This document shows positions 11,453 to 24,772 of a stretch of 64,000 nt of DNA, one piece after another. Position 1 is the stretch's first letter. Each line of letters opens with the position of its first letter. Location: positions 1-64,000 of the forward strand of contig ML769538.1 of assembly GCA_009733575.1 (NCBI GenBank). The letters are read 5' to 3'. This DNA is from Gymnopus androsaceus JB14 (taxonomy: Eukaryota; Basidiomycota; Agaricomycetes; Agaricales; Omphalotaceae). The translations under genes and the position numbers were made by a program. Under the pieces are notes generated by a model. That model was not told the origin of the DNA, made no database searches, and saw only the letters and a list, made by a program, of their open reading frames with translations.

Positions 11453-12569
11453 GGATAATTCTACTGAATAACCCTCTTGGCTCAAGTCTTATTTAACAAC
11501 CCAGTTGAGGTCACATATGGTCACACATGGTCACATTGAGGTCACAACATATAACTTTGCCTCAGAACTCAATTTTTGTGAATGTCAGAGATTTGCTCTT
11601 GGTGCAGTATTCCAATTATTGTAGCCTTTAGGGATCTGCGCCATAACTGTAAAGTACAGCATTACACATCAGCAAAACCCATATTTTTGCTGGAGAAACC
11701 CCATTCATTTGGGACATCTCTGGAGCAAGGTACCCTATTCCAGAGACCTCTGGAGATCTCTGGAGAATATTGACAGTTTTTTTGACAGCTGTCAAGCTCC
11801 AGAGATCTCTGGACACCTCCAGCAAAAATACAGGTTTTGCTGATGCAGTGCATTTTCATAGGTAGTCATGCAACAATCTAAGTAGTTTCAACTTGCAGCT
11901 TACCATCTGTCATATTTAGTCATACAGATACTGTAGCAATACAAGCAGTTCATCAGTCACAGGTCACAGAGCCCTTGAAAATGACAAAATGTCACAGAGG
12001 TCACAGGTCATTGACCTGCCTGATGAAATTCAAAAATCAGTGGTCACAATTTTTTTTTCCTCAACTTCAGAAAGCCTAAAAATAGCCAAAAATTTGGCTC
12101 AACTTGACAAAATTTTTTTCTAGGTCACAGGTCATTGATGGACTTGACAAATAAAATTTTTGTCAGGAAAGTCACAGGTTACACCCCTGACAAACTGCTT
12201 GTATTGCTACAGTATGGCAATTTATGGCTGACAATATTAAATATCTTACCAATATACAATGGGTAACATTGGGGATATTTTAGTATGCTGCTAAATCTGA
12301 GTTTAATTCAGCCTTAAGCATTACCCAAAGTCTGGTGTCTTTATATTTCAGATACTGCCACCAGCCCTATTTGGGAATCTGAGCAGTAGTTGTGTTACAA
12401 TTTAAGTAAGGTAAGGCATGAGGTAGTAGCTGACCTTTTTTCTAAAAAAGAAAATCACACTCAAACATGTGTAACAAAAGTGTGATGGGGTTGCCAAACT
12501 AGCTTTTGCAAAAATTTCCTTTTTTGGGAGGGTTGTTGCCAGCAAGGGGGTTGTTCAGTAGAATTATCC
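11453..12569. mobile_element. Non-autonomous MULE-like TIR element, 1,117 bp
   Basis: GGATAATTCTACTGAA at 11453 is mirrored by TTCAGTAGAATTATCC ending at 12569, and the match continues inward (about 27 bp with a few differences). The flanks ACCAGATGG (11444-11452) and ACCAGATAG (12570-12578) form a 9-bp duplication with one mismatch, the length typical of Mutator-like elements. There is no transposase. The interior is rich in GGTCACA motifs and holds a smaller MITE at 11667-11845. Confidence 0.8.
11667..11845. mobile_element. Small MITE of the CATCAGCAAAACC family (copy A)
   Basis: CATCAGCAAAACCC at 11667 and GGTTTTGCTGATG ending at 11845 form the terminal inverted repeat; the inverted match extends through TATTTTTGCTGGAG. 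The middle is a string of short palindromes of the type AGAGATCTCTGGA. No coding sequence. I did not find a convincing target duplication. Confidence 0.75.
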
Positions 12570-12578
12570 ACCAGATAG

Positions 12579-13723
12579 TGTGAGGGAGGTCAACTATGGA
12601 TTAATCTGGATGGCCATGGGAAGGGTTGGACAACTAGTACTGGTACATTGATAGTGCTCACATTTGCAGCTTTTGTTTGACTTGAAATATCATTGAATGT
12701 GGGACTGAATCTACCTACTACTTAGTACTTGGTGTTTGGAAACAAGGTGTCAATCTGGCGTCCATCATCTATTACGAAGTTATGTACATTTAGGTATTGC
12801 AAGCTTCAAATATTCTCTCTAAAACTATGCCATTCTCAGTCTCAGCGGTTCCCCGGAAAATTCCGAGTCTACCCTGGTCATGTCAGATCTATGAAGATTC
12901 AGAGGAGTGAGGAGGCTATTACTCAGATATGAGACAAAATAGTTTATTATCTATACAGTGTTTTTATTACAATCTCATCTTAATCGATCCGGCAGAGTGT
13001 GTAACTGGTGTGTAAGGAAATGCTCATATCTGACACTACGTGATATGACTCACAATGCCAGAACACAATCTTTCTGTGTTCGTCACCCTATCCTCTGAGT
13101 CCAGCATACTCTCACTATAAAGAGTCTGATTTCTCACCAGGCCAGTATGAACAAATTCAGTTACTACTGCTCTACAGCCAATATCTTCTTGCTCTTGAGC
13201 TGTTCGTCCAGACAAGCTCGCAGAGCTCTTGACTCAACAAGCGGTAAGACATCTCAGATGATGCTTCAGAAATCTCAGAGTCAAGGTGCTCCTGCACCAC
13301 ACCGCTGCTAGCTCTGTCCAGAAATTCAATCCAGACGCAACGAGGAGCAACAGAAATTCGTGCTATGCGAGCCTACTGTTGAGAGCGCAGCGGTGTCACT
13401 GATGCTGTTCATATCACAGCCAGAGCAGAATCAGCAGAATCACTGACATGCTATGAGCTCTGCTCATCACGCGCAACAGAACATATTCCTTGAGGGACAC
13501 CTGGCGAAGCCAACTAGCAATGGTTTGCTTAGTTACAGTATAGTGGCAAATAATGCATCAAAATTATTGTGGTCAAAATGGATCTAATGAACGACGAATC
13601 TCGACATTCTCAAATGAGTTTACAGGACCACAAAATTTCATGATGTACAAATGCTTGTTACAGGTTGAAATTGATGATTAGAAAAACATCAAGGAGCAAC
13701 TCAACATGACAGATAACATGCCT
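12579..13723. other. Gene-free stretch
   Basis: Nothing here could be supported as a gene. The 12900-13500 part contains many CAGAG/CTCTG and CTCAGA words but no clear repeat period or terminal repeats. Confidence 0.4.
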
Positions 13724-14390
13724 CTACCCCTTGGATTCAGAGTGAGAGGTTGCCTCCCTAGTGCTCTTCTCAAGCCTTTCCTTCTTAATATTTTCATTCT
13801 CAGGCTTTTCATTCTCCTTTTCCTTATCATGCTTTTCCTTCGCTTCTTCAAAAGCCTTCCGTAGCCGAGGAGAGACTAGAAAATGTAACTTTCAGAGGGA
13901 GCAAGAATGGGTAAGCGACATACAGTACATGGTTCATCATCAGGCCATTGCATCTTCAAATACGGAAGGCTTCTTGAGAGGGACATTCTTAGTTTCAACC
14001 CAATGCCTCATCATCTTGAAAGTGACAGGAGTCGGCAATAAATCTGGTGGCTTTACATCAACAGGGGTGAAATACGAATGTACAGATGAATAGGACTGTG
14101 GGTTTATCCTCGCGAATCTGTAGAGGATGAATAACTCTGGACTGTAGCTGTGCTCCCTCATAAATTGGTATGTGTAGTTCGAACTGGTCCTAAATCTGCG
14201 AGAACTTTTTCATCGAACTCATTTTGATCCTGGCACCATGAAATAAGCTGTTGCTCGGAAAGCACAGGCCCTGCAGCCCCAGCACCATATGCCATCCGGT
14301 AACATGGTGGAAAAGGAAGAAGATAAAAGCTGCTGCCATGTGACTCTCATTTTTGCCCGGCTTCTCGGCAGCAGTCTTGCAGGTCACGTT
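13724..14390 (-). CDS. Possible small gene, function not recognised
   Basis: On the minus strand a Lys/Glu-rich tail reads AFEEAKEKHDKEKENEK and ends KG-stop at 13724. It is preceded by what looks like an intron (GTACTGTATG ... TTTTCTAG, about 13880-13930) and an exon with YLKMQWPDDEP. Upstream coding-like stretches include FARINPQSYSSVHSYFTPVD (14050-14110) and MAYGAGAAGPVLSEQQLISW (about 14220-14290), in different frames, so further introns or frameshifts are needed. I cannot name the family. It lies downstream of and on the same strand as the insulysin gene. Low confidence in exact structure. Confidence 0.3.
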
Positions 14391-14783
14391 AAGCGCATTC
14401 CTGCTCAGATTGCTGGGTTGCGCAAGCCGAAAGAAAGCGTGGCAAAGTGTTGAAGATGGAAGAGTAGTATCGAAGGCAACTCGAAGGCCCTCAAATGAAG
14501 GGAAGGCGATGGTGATGTATAATCCCTCAAGACTGCATTCAGTTCATGGACGATACTGGTTTTCGGTGCTTCCACGCATGCTATGCGTTTACCAATTGGC
14601 TAGTCAAACCAGATGCGATGCCTTGTTTAAATTACTCAGAATCCATACGGAGAGTTGAAAAGGGTTCGGAGCGGTGCTTGCATGACATTTTGGTGAGATT
14701 TCCACTACTCAAGAGGTATAAAAGCCACACGACAGTTGAGGACGGTATTTTCGAGCGTCCAATGCAGAGAGAGATCCCGAAAC

Positions 14784-17700
14784 TTATTCTGCAATGACAG
14801 CTGCATCCTCTCTATAATTGAATACAGGTAAATCTCCCCACTGAACCATCGCGCCCGGATTCTCCGATAGCTGCAACCCAGCTCTAAACTCCTTCATATC
14901 CCCAATGTACGTCGCATCCGATCGTCTAGGATCTGGTCCTTCTCCAGCCGCCGGATGCACTTGCACAAGTTTTGGTATACTCTGTAGCAATCCCTGAGCT
15001 TCTTCCTTTCCCGCCAAAACTCCCGCCCAGTACCTTTGAAATTCCTCTGCAGTTGGCATCTCGTATGAAATATTTTTCCTCCATGCACCAGCATTGTCCA
15101 TGCCAGAATCACGCAGCAGACCCTTGAAAGCCTCGGCTGCGGCAACGCTGACTCGTTTAGGTCGAACCTTCTGCGAAGTCATTTGTACTGAGAGTTTTGA
15201 TCTGGTCTTTGATGACGGGTGCATATGTGACATGAAGAGAGCATAAACCTCGTCTTTGGTGACATCCTTCAATACATCCGCATCCACGATATCTATGAAC
15301 GAATCATCAATGTCAACCAAGGTCCATTACGATGACCAAGAACTCAACTTACTTTTATAGAAATCCATATGCCCGGTATCAATCTGACTCATAAACGCGG
15401 ACGCCTCCTCCGCCAAATTCTTGTCTTCCTCTCTCCAGTTCTTATCTAACCCACTCTTCTGCTCCTCAAAGGTCTCCAACGGCATCGCTTCAATCTTATT
15501 CTTCATTTCCTCCAAGAACGCCTCAACATGGGACTCCAAATGCCCAGGTGTCTTCTCGCTTTGCACAACGATCCTAATACCCCTGTCTGTCCCACCGGCA
15601 AGAGACCAGTACCCACAAAAGACAATGTATCCCAGTTGCTCATTCGTCCGAAGAACATTGAACGCAGGCTCGGTGAGAATCTGACTGAGAAGGGCACCGG
15701 TAACGCAAAGTCGACGGTTGCTGATTGTGCCAATACGAACAAAGTAGGTAAGAGCAGAGTTGGCTTCGTTGGGATTGGGCATTGGGGAGCGTCTTGATCA
15801 GGTTGCATCCTAGGAAATAATTAATCTGAGAATTCGTTGAGCAAGAACAAAAGGAATATACCCCGAGGAAGAACCAGTGCGTGGTCGTTGAGTTCAGCAT
15901 CAGGCATACTCGAACCACCTAATCCTGATTCAGCCATCTCCGCCATCTTGATAGCTTCCTCCAAAGGAATTCAATATCGTTGCGAAACCGAGACACCAAG
16001 ACCTACATCCTTATAAATATTCCCAGACACAAGAATCTTCAACCTAGCATTCGAAAGCAAAGCTTTCGCATGCTGACAGATTTCTTCTGTCGAGATTGCT
16101 ATATGATGAAACCCCACATTGAGCGACATCTCAACGATGATATCTCAGGATAAAAACTCACTCAGCAATTCCTTCAGATACTCCTCTACCATCCATTGCT
16201 CCTTCGTCATCAGATACTGCCAATAGTATTCAGAAAGCTGATACGACTGTTGGAAGAAGAAGTTTTCCCAGCTTTGTTTAATCTGCATAAGCCTATTGTC
16301 AATTGGAATTTCCTAGAGGAAGAAAGAGGTCATACCTGCTCTATCATAACACGCATTCTGTCCTCAAGAACCTCCATCTTCTTAAGCTTTTCCAGAACAT
16401 GCCAAACCAACACAGTCATCTTATCATTGTAGCCTTGAAGAGTGACGGATATCCCTTTCGTGTGCGAGATGCAGCTGTACGAAAGCCCAGCGAGCTCAGC
16501 ATCGTATGCAAACTCGGAAAGCGAGTCAGTGACAAGGTCTGTGAACAGTCTGGAGAGCAGTGGTGGTTCGTCAGTAAAGCAAAGGTTGTGTTATGTGCGG
16601 TTTGAGCGTACCGTGTCAACACAACCGATCTCGAAGATGAATTCGAAATAGGGCTACCAAGGGATTTCAGTTCATTTTAACAAAGTTGAAAGCGAGAGAA
16701 GCGCACCTTCGGATGTCAATTACAACCTGAGCTTTTGGTACCCAGAAACGATCGTCTTTCTTGTGCCAAAGAGTTGATAGAGGTGTTTCCCTGATTAGAT
16801 GAGGTCTCTTGACGGGCTAGGAAAACACCGAATTCAAAGAATAGACACAACAGAAAAAGGTTGTCCAACGTACCTCGACATTTTCTCGCTTGTCCACGTC
16901 CAGGTTAGTGGGAATGAACTCGTTGGGACCTGGTAGGAGCAACTCGGTAAGATCATTTGGAGCTGATGTCTAGACACGACGGTCAGTCAGTAATGAATAA
17001 TCAGAGAGTCAAAAGATCACTGCTTACCTGTCCAAGAAATTCCTCGTCAAATCTCTCAACGCGATAAAGCGTCCCATACCAAGGTTCCACCTCCCAAGTA
17101 TCCTGCTTGCCGAGAACCTCCTGCAAATCCTCCCTTTTCGCAATAAGCATGATCCTTCCATTCTCTAGTTTAAACTGTTCAAGGTATTCATACACCTTCT
17201 CTCTACCAGCAGTACTCGCGCCAGGGTACTCGTCTCCCCATGGTGCAGTAACAGTTGCAGCAGCGAGCAAGAGTTCCGGTGGGTATGGTTTTGTCATTGC
17301 CTCAGCGATAGCGGTAACGTAGTGATCTGGTTTTTGCTTTTCAAGGAACCGGAAACAAAGGTCAGAAAGAATCGCGCATTCACGTTGCAAGTAGTCTTTG
17401 AAGTTACTAGAACGCAAAAGTGAAATATACTTGAAGGTAGTGAGAATCACACTGCGATAGTTTTCTGGAATATAAATCAGCAAACAGATCGTGCTGTAGA
17501 GTATATAGAATGAACGTACTGAAGCCTTCTTCTGTCAACTCTATCGAGATTCTGAACATATCGAAACCTCTACCAAGAGATTCAGGCCACTGTTTAATTC
17601 AGTAACCCAGCCGTTCTTCTTAAGGTGTGCGCATAGTGATCCAGGCCCCTCATGTCCAACAAGATGACAGATAAAATCACCAGGCTTGTGGCGCCAGTGG

Positions 17701-18975
17701 GTAGCTTGATATTCTATGGGCAGAAAGATTTCTATAACGTGAAAGGCCATGATCGTTTGTACAGAGATCATCGTCTATAAAAGCACTGTTAAATGGCAGG
17801 TTCTCGTAAAAAAAAAAAGCTTTCTTACGCCTTTCTCGTCTGGGCCAAAGGGATGGTCGTATATCATGGGCAAAGGTTCTGCTTGACGATTAGGAATGGG
17901 AGAGAAAAATTTCGACGCCATTTTGGCGAGCTCATCTAAAGATTCTGGACGTTTGAGTGAGCTGAGAATCCTTGAAATAAGATAGATGTACGACATACCT
18001 TTTCCTAGAACTACAAGATGCATTCTGCTGGCACAATATTCTTTGGTCCACCATTCGACTAATCTCCTTCTAGTTTCTTGTCCAATCGCTCCACCATCCA
18101 CCTCCGCTTCGTTATCGGTCGGCGAAACTAAAGGCGCGGGTGACGGGTTGACGTTGAGAAAAGGTGCTGCCGCGTTTCCATTTTCCAAAGGTACTTACCC
18201 TTAGTCTTCTCAATCTTTGGCTGCCTGACTCAAGGATTCTCTGTTTCCGCTTCCAAATTTATTCCAAACGTGGCCTGGTTTGCTGAGATGCTTGCTAACT
18301 TGGAAGATTCTCCATAGATCGTTTTGGTGGTTTTTCTTGTGTTCGGAATCGACTGCATTCAGTTCACGAGAAGTACATGAAGGAGCGAAGAGTGGACAAT
18401 GGAAGAATGCCGAAAAACGCGCTAGGGCTCCAGGAAGCTCGGATGTAGCAACACTGAAATAATAATTCGTGTTCGAGGTAGAGGTATACGCATTGGATCC
18501 ACCATTGTTTTTGGAAAGAAACTAGATATTATGGCTGAGGGGATGTTCACGATTTTATACATGTTACATACCTCCGAATACTCGTTCTCTTTGGGAAATT
18601 GCTCTGTGCCCTGCGATAATAATAAGTCATGAACTTCAAGAGCAATTTTCCAAGCTTACCATGAACAATAAGTGCTCACAGAAGTGAGCCAGCCCTGGCA
18701 TATCGTCCTGGTGTTTGAATTAGCTCAAATTCTACTGGAATGACCCAATCACTCACTGGATCCGATAAATGGCCTATTGCGACATCCAAACTGGCTGCAG
18801 CCGAGTCAGCTTTACCATCATGAATCAAGACAGCTTCGAGACCATTCTCGAGCCTGATTCTTCGGTATTCTCTATCATCTTGTGGGGATTTATGCATGGG
18901 TTTGGTGAAGATAGAAAACGGAGGAATTCCATCTTGTGTAGGAGCGACGCGTCTCCAATCTGCTTCTGTAGACAT
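14784..18975 (-). CDS. STE23: Insulysin-type M16A zinc metallopeptidase (STE23/IDE-like), frame broken once
   Basis: Start chosen at ATG 18975 (MSTEADWRRVAP). The inverse zinc motif HFCEH is at 18672-18686, followed by LLFMGTEQFPKENEYSE, NNGGSNAYTSTSNTNYYFSV, ELNAVDSEHKKN and LSKPGHVWNKFGSGN, all classic insulysin blocks. Further exons give FICHLVGHEGPGSLCAHLKK and LNSG near 17600-17700, and the C-terminal half contains NSALTYFVRIG, EPAFNVLRTNEQLGYIVF near 15620-15730. About ten introns. The enzyme degrades short peptides and, in yeast, helps mature a-factor pheromone. One oddity: at 15774-15787 a 7-bp direct repeat (ATTGGGC/ATTGGGG on the plus strand) shifts the frame between LIKTLPN and PNEANSAL; removing one unit restores it. 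An additional 5' exon at 19099-19368 with a basic N-terminus is possible. Confidence 0.88.
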
Positions 18976-19379
18976 TCTGGTAGAAATTTCCAACGACAGG
19001 CGATCGAGGGTTTTGGAGAATGATATAGTTTAGAAGACAAACCCCCAGTTTAAATAGAAATTTTGAGCGTTAACTCACTTACAGCTATTCCAGAAAACCT
19101 AGGCCGCTTTGAAATTTCGCTCAAGTAACGCAGCGTTACTGGCGGGGCTCGTAGGCGAATGAGCTGAACGGAGTAGCCGCTGAATAGGGAGCTGTGTTGA
19201 ATGGATTTTCTGAAGCTGAAGTGCCCTTGGTTTTCTGGAATAGCTGTAGCCAGGTACTGTCAAGTAGCAGTCATGCCACTTATACCGGTGCGCGCACGGC
19301 TCTTGGATGGTCGCGGGGCCCTGATAATCAGAGAGGAACATAGATCCAACAATGCAGTAAAAATCCAATCAGAATTTCC

Positions 19380-20609
19380 AAAATTCGGGAGTCAAATGCG
19401 CAGAAAAGCTCAAAAAACACGTTGCAATAAAAAAAAATTCGGTCAAAAATCATCCTGATTATCAGGGATCCTGGCGCTAGGGCTAGTATCCCCTCTATGT
19501 CGTTCAAACGTTTGAGCTATATAGAGATGGATCCTGTTGGATCTGTTAACAAAGCGCCAGTGTCTGAAGCGGTTTCCGGACTGTAAAAATGAGCGTTGGG
19601 CGCCAATGATGGCACTAACGCGTCCGTCATTCTTTCACTCTTTTGAGCATACATCAGCATAAGCATGAGAAAGACCATCCTTCGTTACCGTTCCCCCTAC
19701 ATGTCCAAAGCGTCAGTGAGGACCATCCAGAACGAGCTTGGAAGTTCCAATTTGAGAAAGGCTACGAGGATTGCACTCTAATTATAAGTTGAAGTCAGGT
19801 TATAGTTCGGTTCAAAGTTGAAGCATCGGCGGAGGAGCTCAAGGCGCAGGCTATGTGTACTAGCTTGACAATTGATATACGCCAATTGTAATTCTGGCAT
19901 ACCTAATTACAGGTGATTTGCCTCGAGTTATGTTGAAATTAATCGCATTTGCCAGGAGATGCGTCATTAATCATAATGCGTTGTTGCCTTGTTGGCTCTC
20001 TAGATTTGTTTTGAACTTCGAGACTCTGTCATTGAAAAGGTCCGAGGACAAGTCCTGGTTGCCGGCGGGTGAAAAGACACGACTCAAGCAGATGTTTTTC
20101 ACGATGGGAACAAGTTGCGACGTATAGAGAACGGCTGCGCTGGAGTCACACGACAGTGAGATTTACGACACCAAGGAGAGAAAGCTGAGGACGGTTGGAA
20201 GCAGTCGAGGAATTGCGCTTGAAGGAAGACTGTCTAGATTTAAACCGCAAGAAAGGTCAAAAGCATTGGTAGTTGGAAGGAGTTCGCTTCCCGGGGAGTT
20301 CCGATCCCGAATTGTACCGTCACTTACCATTTTTGGGAACCGAGTTCTGGTAATCAGATGACGTTCTGAACCAGCTGATCCTCACCTTTCCTCACTCTCC
20401 GATTAATATAGGCAGATGATGCTGGAATTCTTTCCCTTCTTAAGCTACTACCGCCATCGCTTTATAGGCTGCCAACGGTTCCATCTGGAGGCTAGCGACT
20501 GAGGTCAGTCTGTTGGAGATCGTTTGCTACTTTGGTTTCTAATCAACATGGTTCTTTCTCATTAGGTTCTATCTAAAGAGGTCAACGATAACTATCATCA
20601 ACTTGAACC
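19380..20609. other. Intergenic region upstream of the carrier gene
   Basis: No supported gene. Short open frames (for example 19918-20127, plus) have no recognisable features. The last 200 bases are pyrimidine-rich and probably hold the carrier promoter and leader. Confidence 0.35.
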
Positions 20610-22159
20610 ATGTCATCATCTCCAGCTTTAACGAAACCGGCACCAACGTCGCAAGTTCCTGCATCTGCTGTAGGAAAGCAGAAACCTTACCCTTTCTGGC
20701 TGGGCGGTGTCGCTGCGACGATTGCTGCTAGTATTACGCAGTATGTTTCCTTTTATTTCGTGACCGTGATTCGTTCTATATCTTGCTTTCTAGTCCTTTA
20801 GATCTAACTAAAGTTCGACTCCAAGCCTCGGGCGACAAGCGGATGTTAGAGAGTATAAAGAAGACTGTTAGAACTGCTGGCATTCGCGGCTTATTTGATG
20901 GTATCTCTGGCACTTGGATGCGTCAGATGTCGTATTCTATGTGTCGATTCTGGGCCTACGAGGAGAGCAAGAAGTATTTGGGAGCTACTGGCAAGGATGT
21001 TCCTGCGTGGAAACTTGGGCTGGCAGGGAGTATGGGTGCGTTTGTCTAGCGTCTGAACGATTCTGATGATTTACTGACTACATCTCTAGCTGGAGGAATC
21101 GCTGGATTTGTAGGGAACCCTGGAGGTAATCGATCACACGAGCTCCAAACAAACGTGTATCCTAACGTATTCAATGTCAGAAATCGTGATGGTCCGTCTA
21201 CAAGGTGATTTCGCAAAGCCGCCGGAAAAGAGATTCAACTATAAGCACTGTTTCGATGCATTATTCCGGGTCAGTTTGTCCTTGCCTATCCTCAGACTCT
21301 GGGCTCATTCATTGTGTTTGCAGATGGTCCGCGAAGAAGGGCCCTCTTCTCTTGCGCGCGGTGTGGGACCTAACGTATTCAGAGCGATACTGATGAATGC
21401 GAGTCAGTTGGCATCGTAAGGGCATCTACTATTTCCTAATGTTGTGACTAACCAATATCGTTAGATACGACTTTTTCAAATCTGAACTCCTCAAGACAAA
21501 GTATTTCGAGGATAACATCATCTGCCATTTTACGGCTAGTTTCGCTGCGGTAGGTTTTATGTTCCTCATTTCATCGTTGGATCCATTTCGCTTCCACACC
21601 AATCCAACTCGCTCAAGTCATTTCGCTCTTGATCCAAGATCTTTGCGTAACTCTTACTCAACATACTGTTATTTGCTCTATCCTGTCCTTACCTTTGTAC
21701 TGCTCTCTTCCGCTTTCCGCTTCCCTCCTATCTTCCGTCATAAGAACTATACTGACAAACCTTTCCTTTCGTTATAAATAGGGAACTGTAGCGACCACCG
21801 TCTGCTCTCCCGCAGATGTGCTCAAGTCGAGAATTATGAACGCCAGTGGACCTGGGTCTTCGGTAAGCTCCTTTGATTAATGCCGCTTCAGCTTGACTGA
21901 TGATCACCTACCTTCTTCTTTCCTTCTCTATCTCGTCTCGTGCGCTCCCTCTTAATCCTTTCAACGTATATCTCCTACACAGTCAACTATCGGCGCGATC
22001 CGTACAGCCATAGCCTCCGAAGGCCCAACATTCATGTTCAAAGGCTGGGTTCCGGCGTGGATGCGTCTCCAGCCAACGACGATTCTCATCTTTTTGACCC
22101 TCGAGCAATTGAAGAATTTGGTTGATTATGGGAGGGGGAAAGGGTTTGAGTGGTTTTAA
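20610..22159 (+). CDS. DIC1: Mitochondrial carrier, dicarboxylate carrier (DIC1) type
   Basis: Eight exons can be joined in frame: 20610-20740, 20794-21035, 21090-21125, 21181-21269, 21324-21415, 21465-21549, 21782-21862 and 21983-22159, giving 933 nt and a 310-residue protein, the normal carrier length. Three carrier signature motifs are present, one per repeat: PLDLTKVR, PGEIVMVR and PADVLKSR. The first is preceded by the usual small-residue helix (GGVAATIAASIT), and FVGNP precedes the second. Matching YDFFK and GPTFMFKGWVPAWMRLQPTT fits the DIC/oxoglutarate branch, so malate/succinate-phosphate exchange across the inner mitochondrial membrane is the likely role. The intact frame contrasts with neighbouring genes that carry indels. 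The 232-nt seventh intron is much longer than the others. Confidence 0.92.
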
Positions 22160-24772
22160 TTGAGAACAAACCACAATATTGCTTGACGAGGGAGGGGGGG
22201 TTTCGAGCGAAGCTAGAAGTAGTGGGTATGTTCTGGGAGTTTAGAACGAGTGGGAGGCGTGCAGCTCTCTCATCCAGCGTTGATTGGTCTTGAGTCCTGA
22301 CAGACGAGTACTCGGAGAGGTTGTGTCGACGTAGGAAGGGCGACGGAGGACGAGAAAGCGCGATGCTTATGAACGTTTGGGAAGTATGTAGGCTATTATG
22401 TATGATGGGGTGTATGTATATGTGTACAACTTTTTCACGAGGAACAATTGTCCAATTCAATGTAATTTTCACGTACTTATGAGTGGCTGAAAAATTGGTG
22501 CTGCGTCTCAAGACGTTTTTGAGACTTAATTGTAGTACTCCGGGTAATAAGTAGCTGACTCTCATAGCGCCAATACTTAGCCCTATCAGCAAAAGTGCAC
22601 ACGCCAAAAATACAAGAAATCCGCTCCACAGAAAAATAGACTGATTAAGTGAGGCTCAGGTTAATCTAGCTAACAGTGGTAAGAGGCAGTGGTAGGCGAC
22701 GGTGAAGCCACTAAAGTGATTATAATTTACCAGTGCCAAAAGTAACTTATTGGAGTTGATAAGTACCAGTGAAGGAGAGAGCATTTGCAGTTCCGAATCA
22801 CTCATCTTTCCTGAATCAAATATTTCTTGCGGAAGTTCTAGTACGGGTCCGATATAGTCTAGTGAAAAGGGATTTTAAAAGTTGAAGTTAACGCGCGATT
22901 CACTCTGCGACATGTAATTCTACTTGCTTCAGCAGGCCAAATCGAGCCTCGGGAAGCGCCCAGAATGTTCAAGTTCATATTGAGGACCTGGGAGGAAAGA
23001 CAAGCAGCAACATACGACGACAAGACGAAGACACAAATCATCATCATTTGCCACGCAACCAACCACTAATGTGGTTGCGCGCGCATCTTGCACTTAGTCG
23101 TTCACAATTCCACAGTGAATAAATAAGCAGCCTCTCGACAATTAGATATACTCAAGTTATACTCGGTCTTGATTTAAATTGAAGATGCCAACGTCCGAGT
23201 CACCTCCTTCGGAAATGAGGCCCCAAGGCAAACTGCGCAACCACTAAGTACACAATCTTTCTACTTTGCGCGCTATGTAGGTCCCAGCCTCACCGTGACT
23301 CTTATCTGCTTTAAAAAGATCCTGTATGAGCACAAATCAGTTGTACAATTTGTGGAATTTGCATACTTGGAACTATTTCAATGCCATCCCATTGGCATGG
23401 CCAGAGGACATAGAGAGCTGAAGTCAGCTAGACGGGCTTATTTAGGTAAATTAAGACTAGCTACAGTATAATTACTGGGACTCCCCAGTAAGGTTCTACT
23501 GTGTGCCATAGAGCTCTGAGATCGGCCTTACTGGGGTCAACGGGTTTGTGAGTGACGAACCGTGCCGTTTCATGCTCCAGGACCGGCGTTTCGCTATCGG
23601 GACCATGCCGAGTAATAAACTTCCTTCCTTCCTTCCCCCCGACACGGGCAACAGAAGACTGTTGCGCAATAAGTCACTTTCACCAGATACATCGATAGTA
23701 CAATCTTAGTGCTACAGATGGCATCATGTAATTACTAAAACATTTCTAGAACTCGGCATAGACCTCGAGGTCCAAGAGAAAGGACCGCGTGCAAGCCCGG
23801 ACAGGCGTTCGAAGTAAAATCGCGATATCCAGATACCGATTCGATGGTATATCAACGGAAGATATCAGCAGTCTATTTTGGATCAATCGATAATAATAAA
23901 AGCGAAAAATTCCGAATTCTTTCACTGGAGGGCGAGAAAAAGAAAACAACTGGACGGCAATGTAAGGGTTTCCCCTTACCCTCGCCTCAACCGACGACCC
24001 ACTCACTCCCAAACGCATACATGCGTCTTATCGCTCCGCATTCGACCTTTGGAGCTTGAAAGAATAACTTGCAGGCGCATATACAGAGGATCTAACTTCA
24101 CTCGGATTGACTACATACACATCTCCTTATTTTAGTTCCTTAGTTAGCTCTTACCTTGTCGAATTAACCCAGGTTATTCCCCGTTCATTATTCCCTCTGA
24201 GCTCCCCTGCAACTCGATCCCAGTTCATAACAGGCAACAGAGAAAGGTCTTTATATCAAGATCATGTTGAAGGGGAATTGAACCTAGGCGATTGCACAAT
24301 CCCCCTACTTCTTCCGGAGTTGCGTGAAAATAGTAGCCATCTCAACTACGAGAAAAAATTTGATTCAGGTACCCCCACACGCTCACGAGCGCGCTTTCTG
24401 CTTCATACTATAGATACCATCTATATACGATCCTTGTGCTACTAGCTGGGCAATTTCTGGAACCCTGCATAGGCCGTAATCCAAGAGAAAGCGTCTGTCA
24501 GTGGTGCAAACCCGAGCAGGCATTCGAAGCAAAAAAAAGCAAAAAAACACAAAATCGTGATCAATAGCCTTATTATGATATATGAACTCAAATCAAATTG
24601 GTCCATCATCTTCTCAGCTCGTCACGTCACACCAGCACTAAGTACATCCTTCACTATTAATCAATCCAGTGTCAGACACCACTAGTTCTGAGATACTAGA
24701 AGCACCTAGGCCTCGTCCCCGGATCCAATCCAAATCACTTCCCTCGAGTCGGCCCTCAGGTCCTAAATTCAA
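22160..24772. other. Large gene-poor stretch with duplicated non-coding segments
   Basis: No gene could be supported. 22761-22915 matches 25570-25700 in direct orientation (TCTAGTACGGGTCCGATATAGTCTAGTGAAAAGG type sequence). 23750-23830 and 24466-24560 share a diverged segment around CAAGAGAAAG and CAGGC(G/A)TTCGAAG. 23230-23300 resembles the complement of 25500-25550 (GGCTGGGACCT). Confidence 0.5.

Noticed and set aside
14353..14797. Plus-strand Cys-containing small protein (CFHACYAFTNWLVKPDAMPC)
   Set aside because: Looks like a possible CHCH-type motif but spacing does not fit and the opposite strand has competing coding signals; evidence too weak to call.
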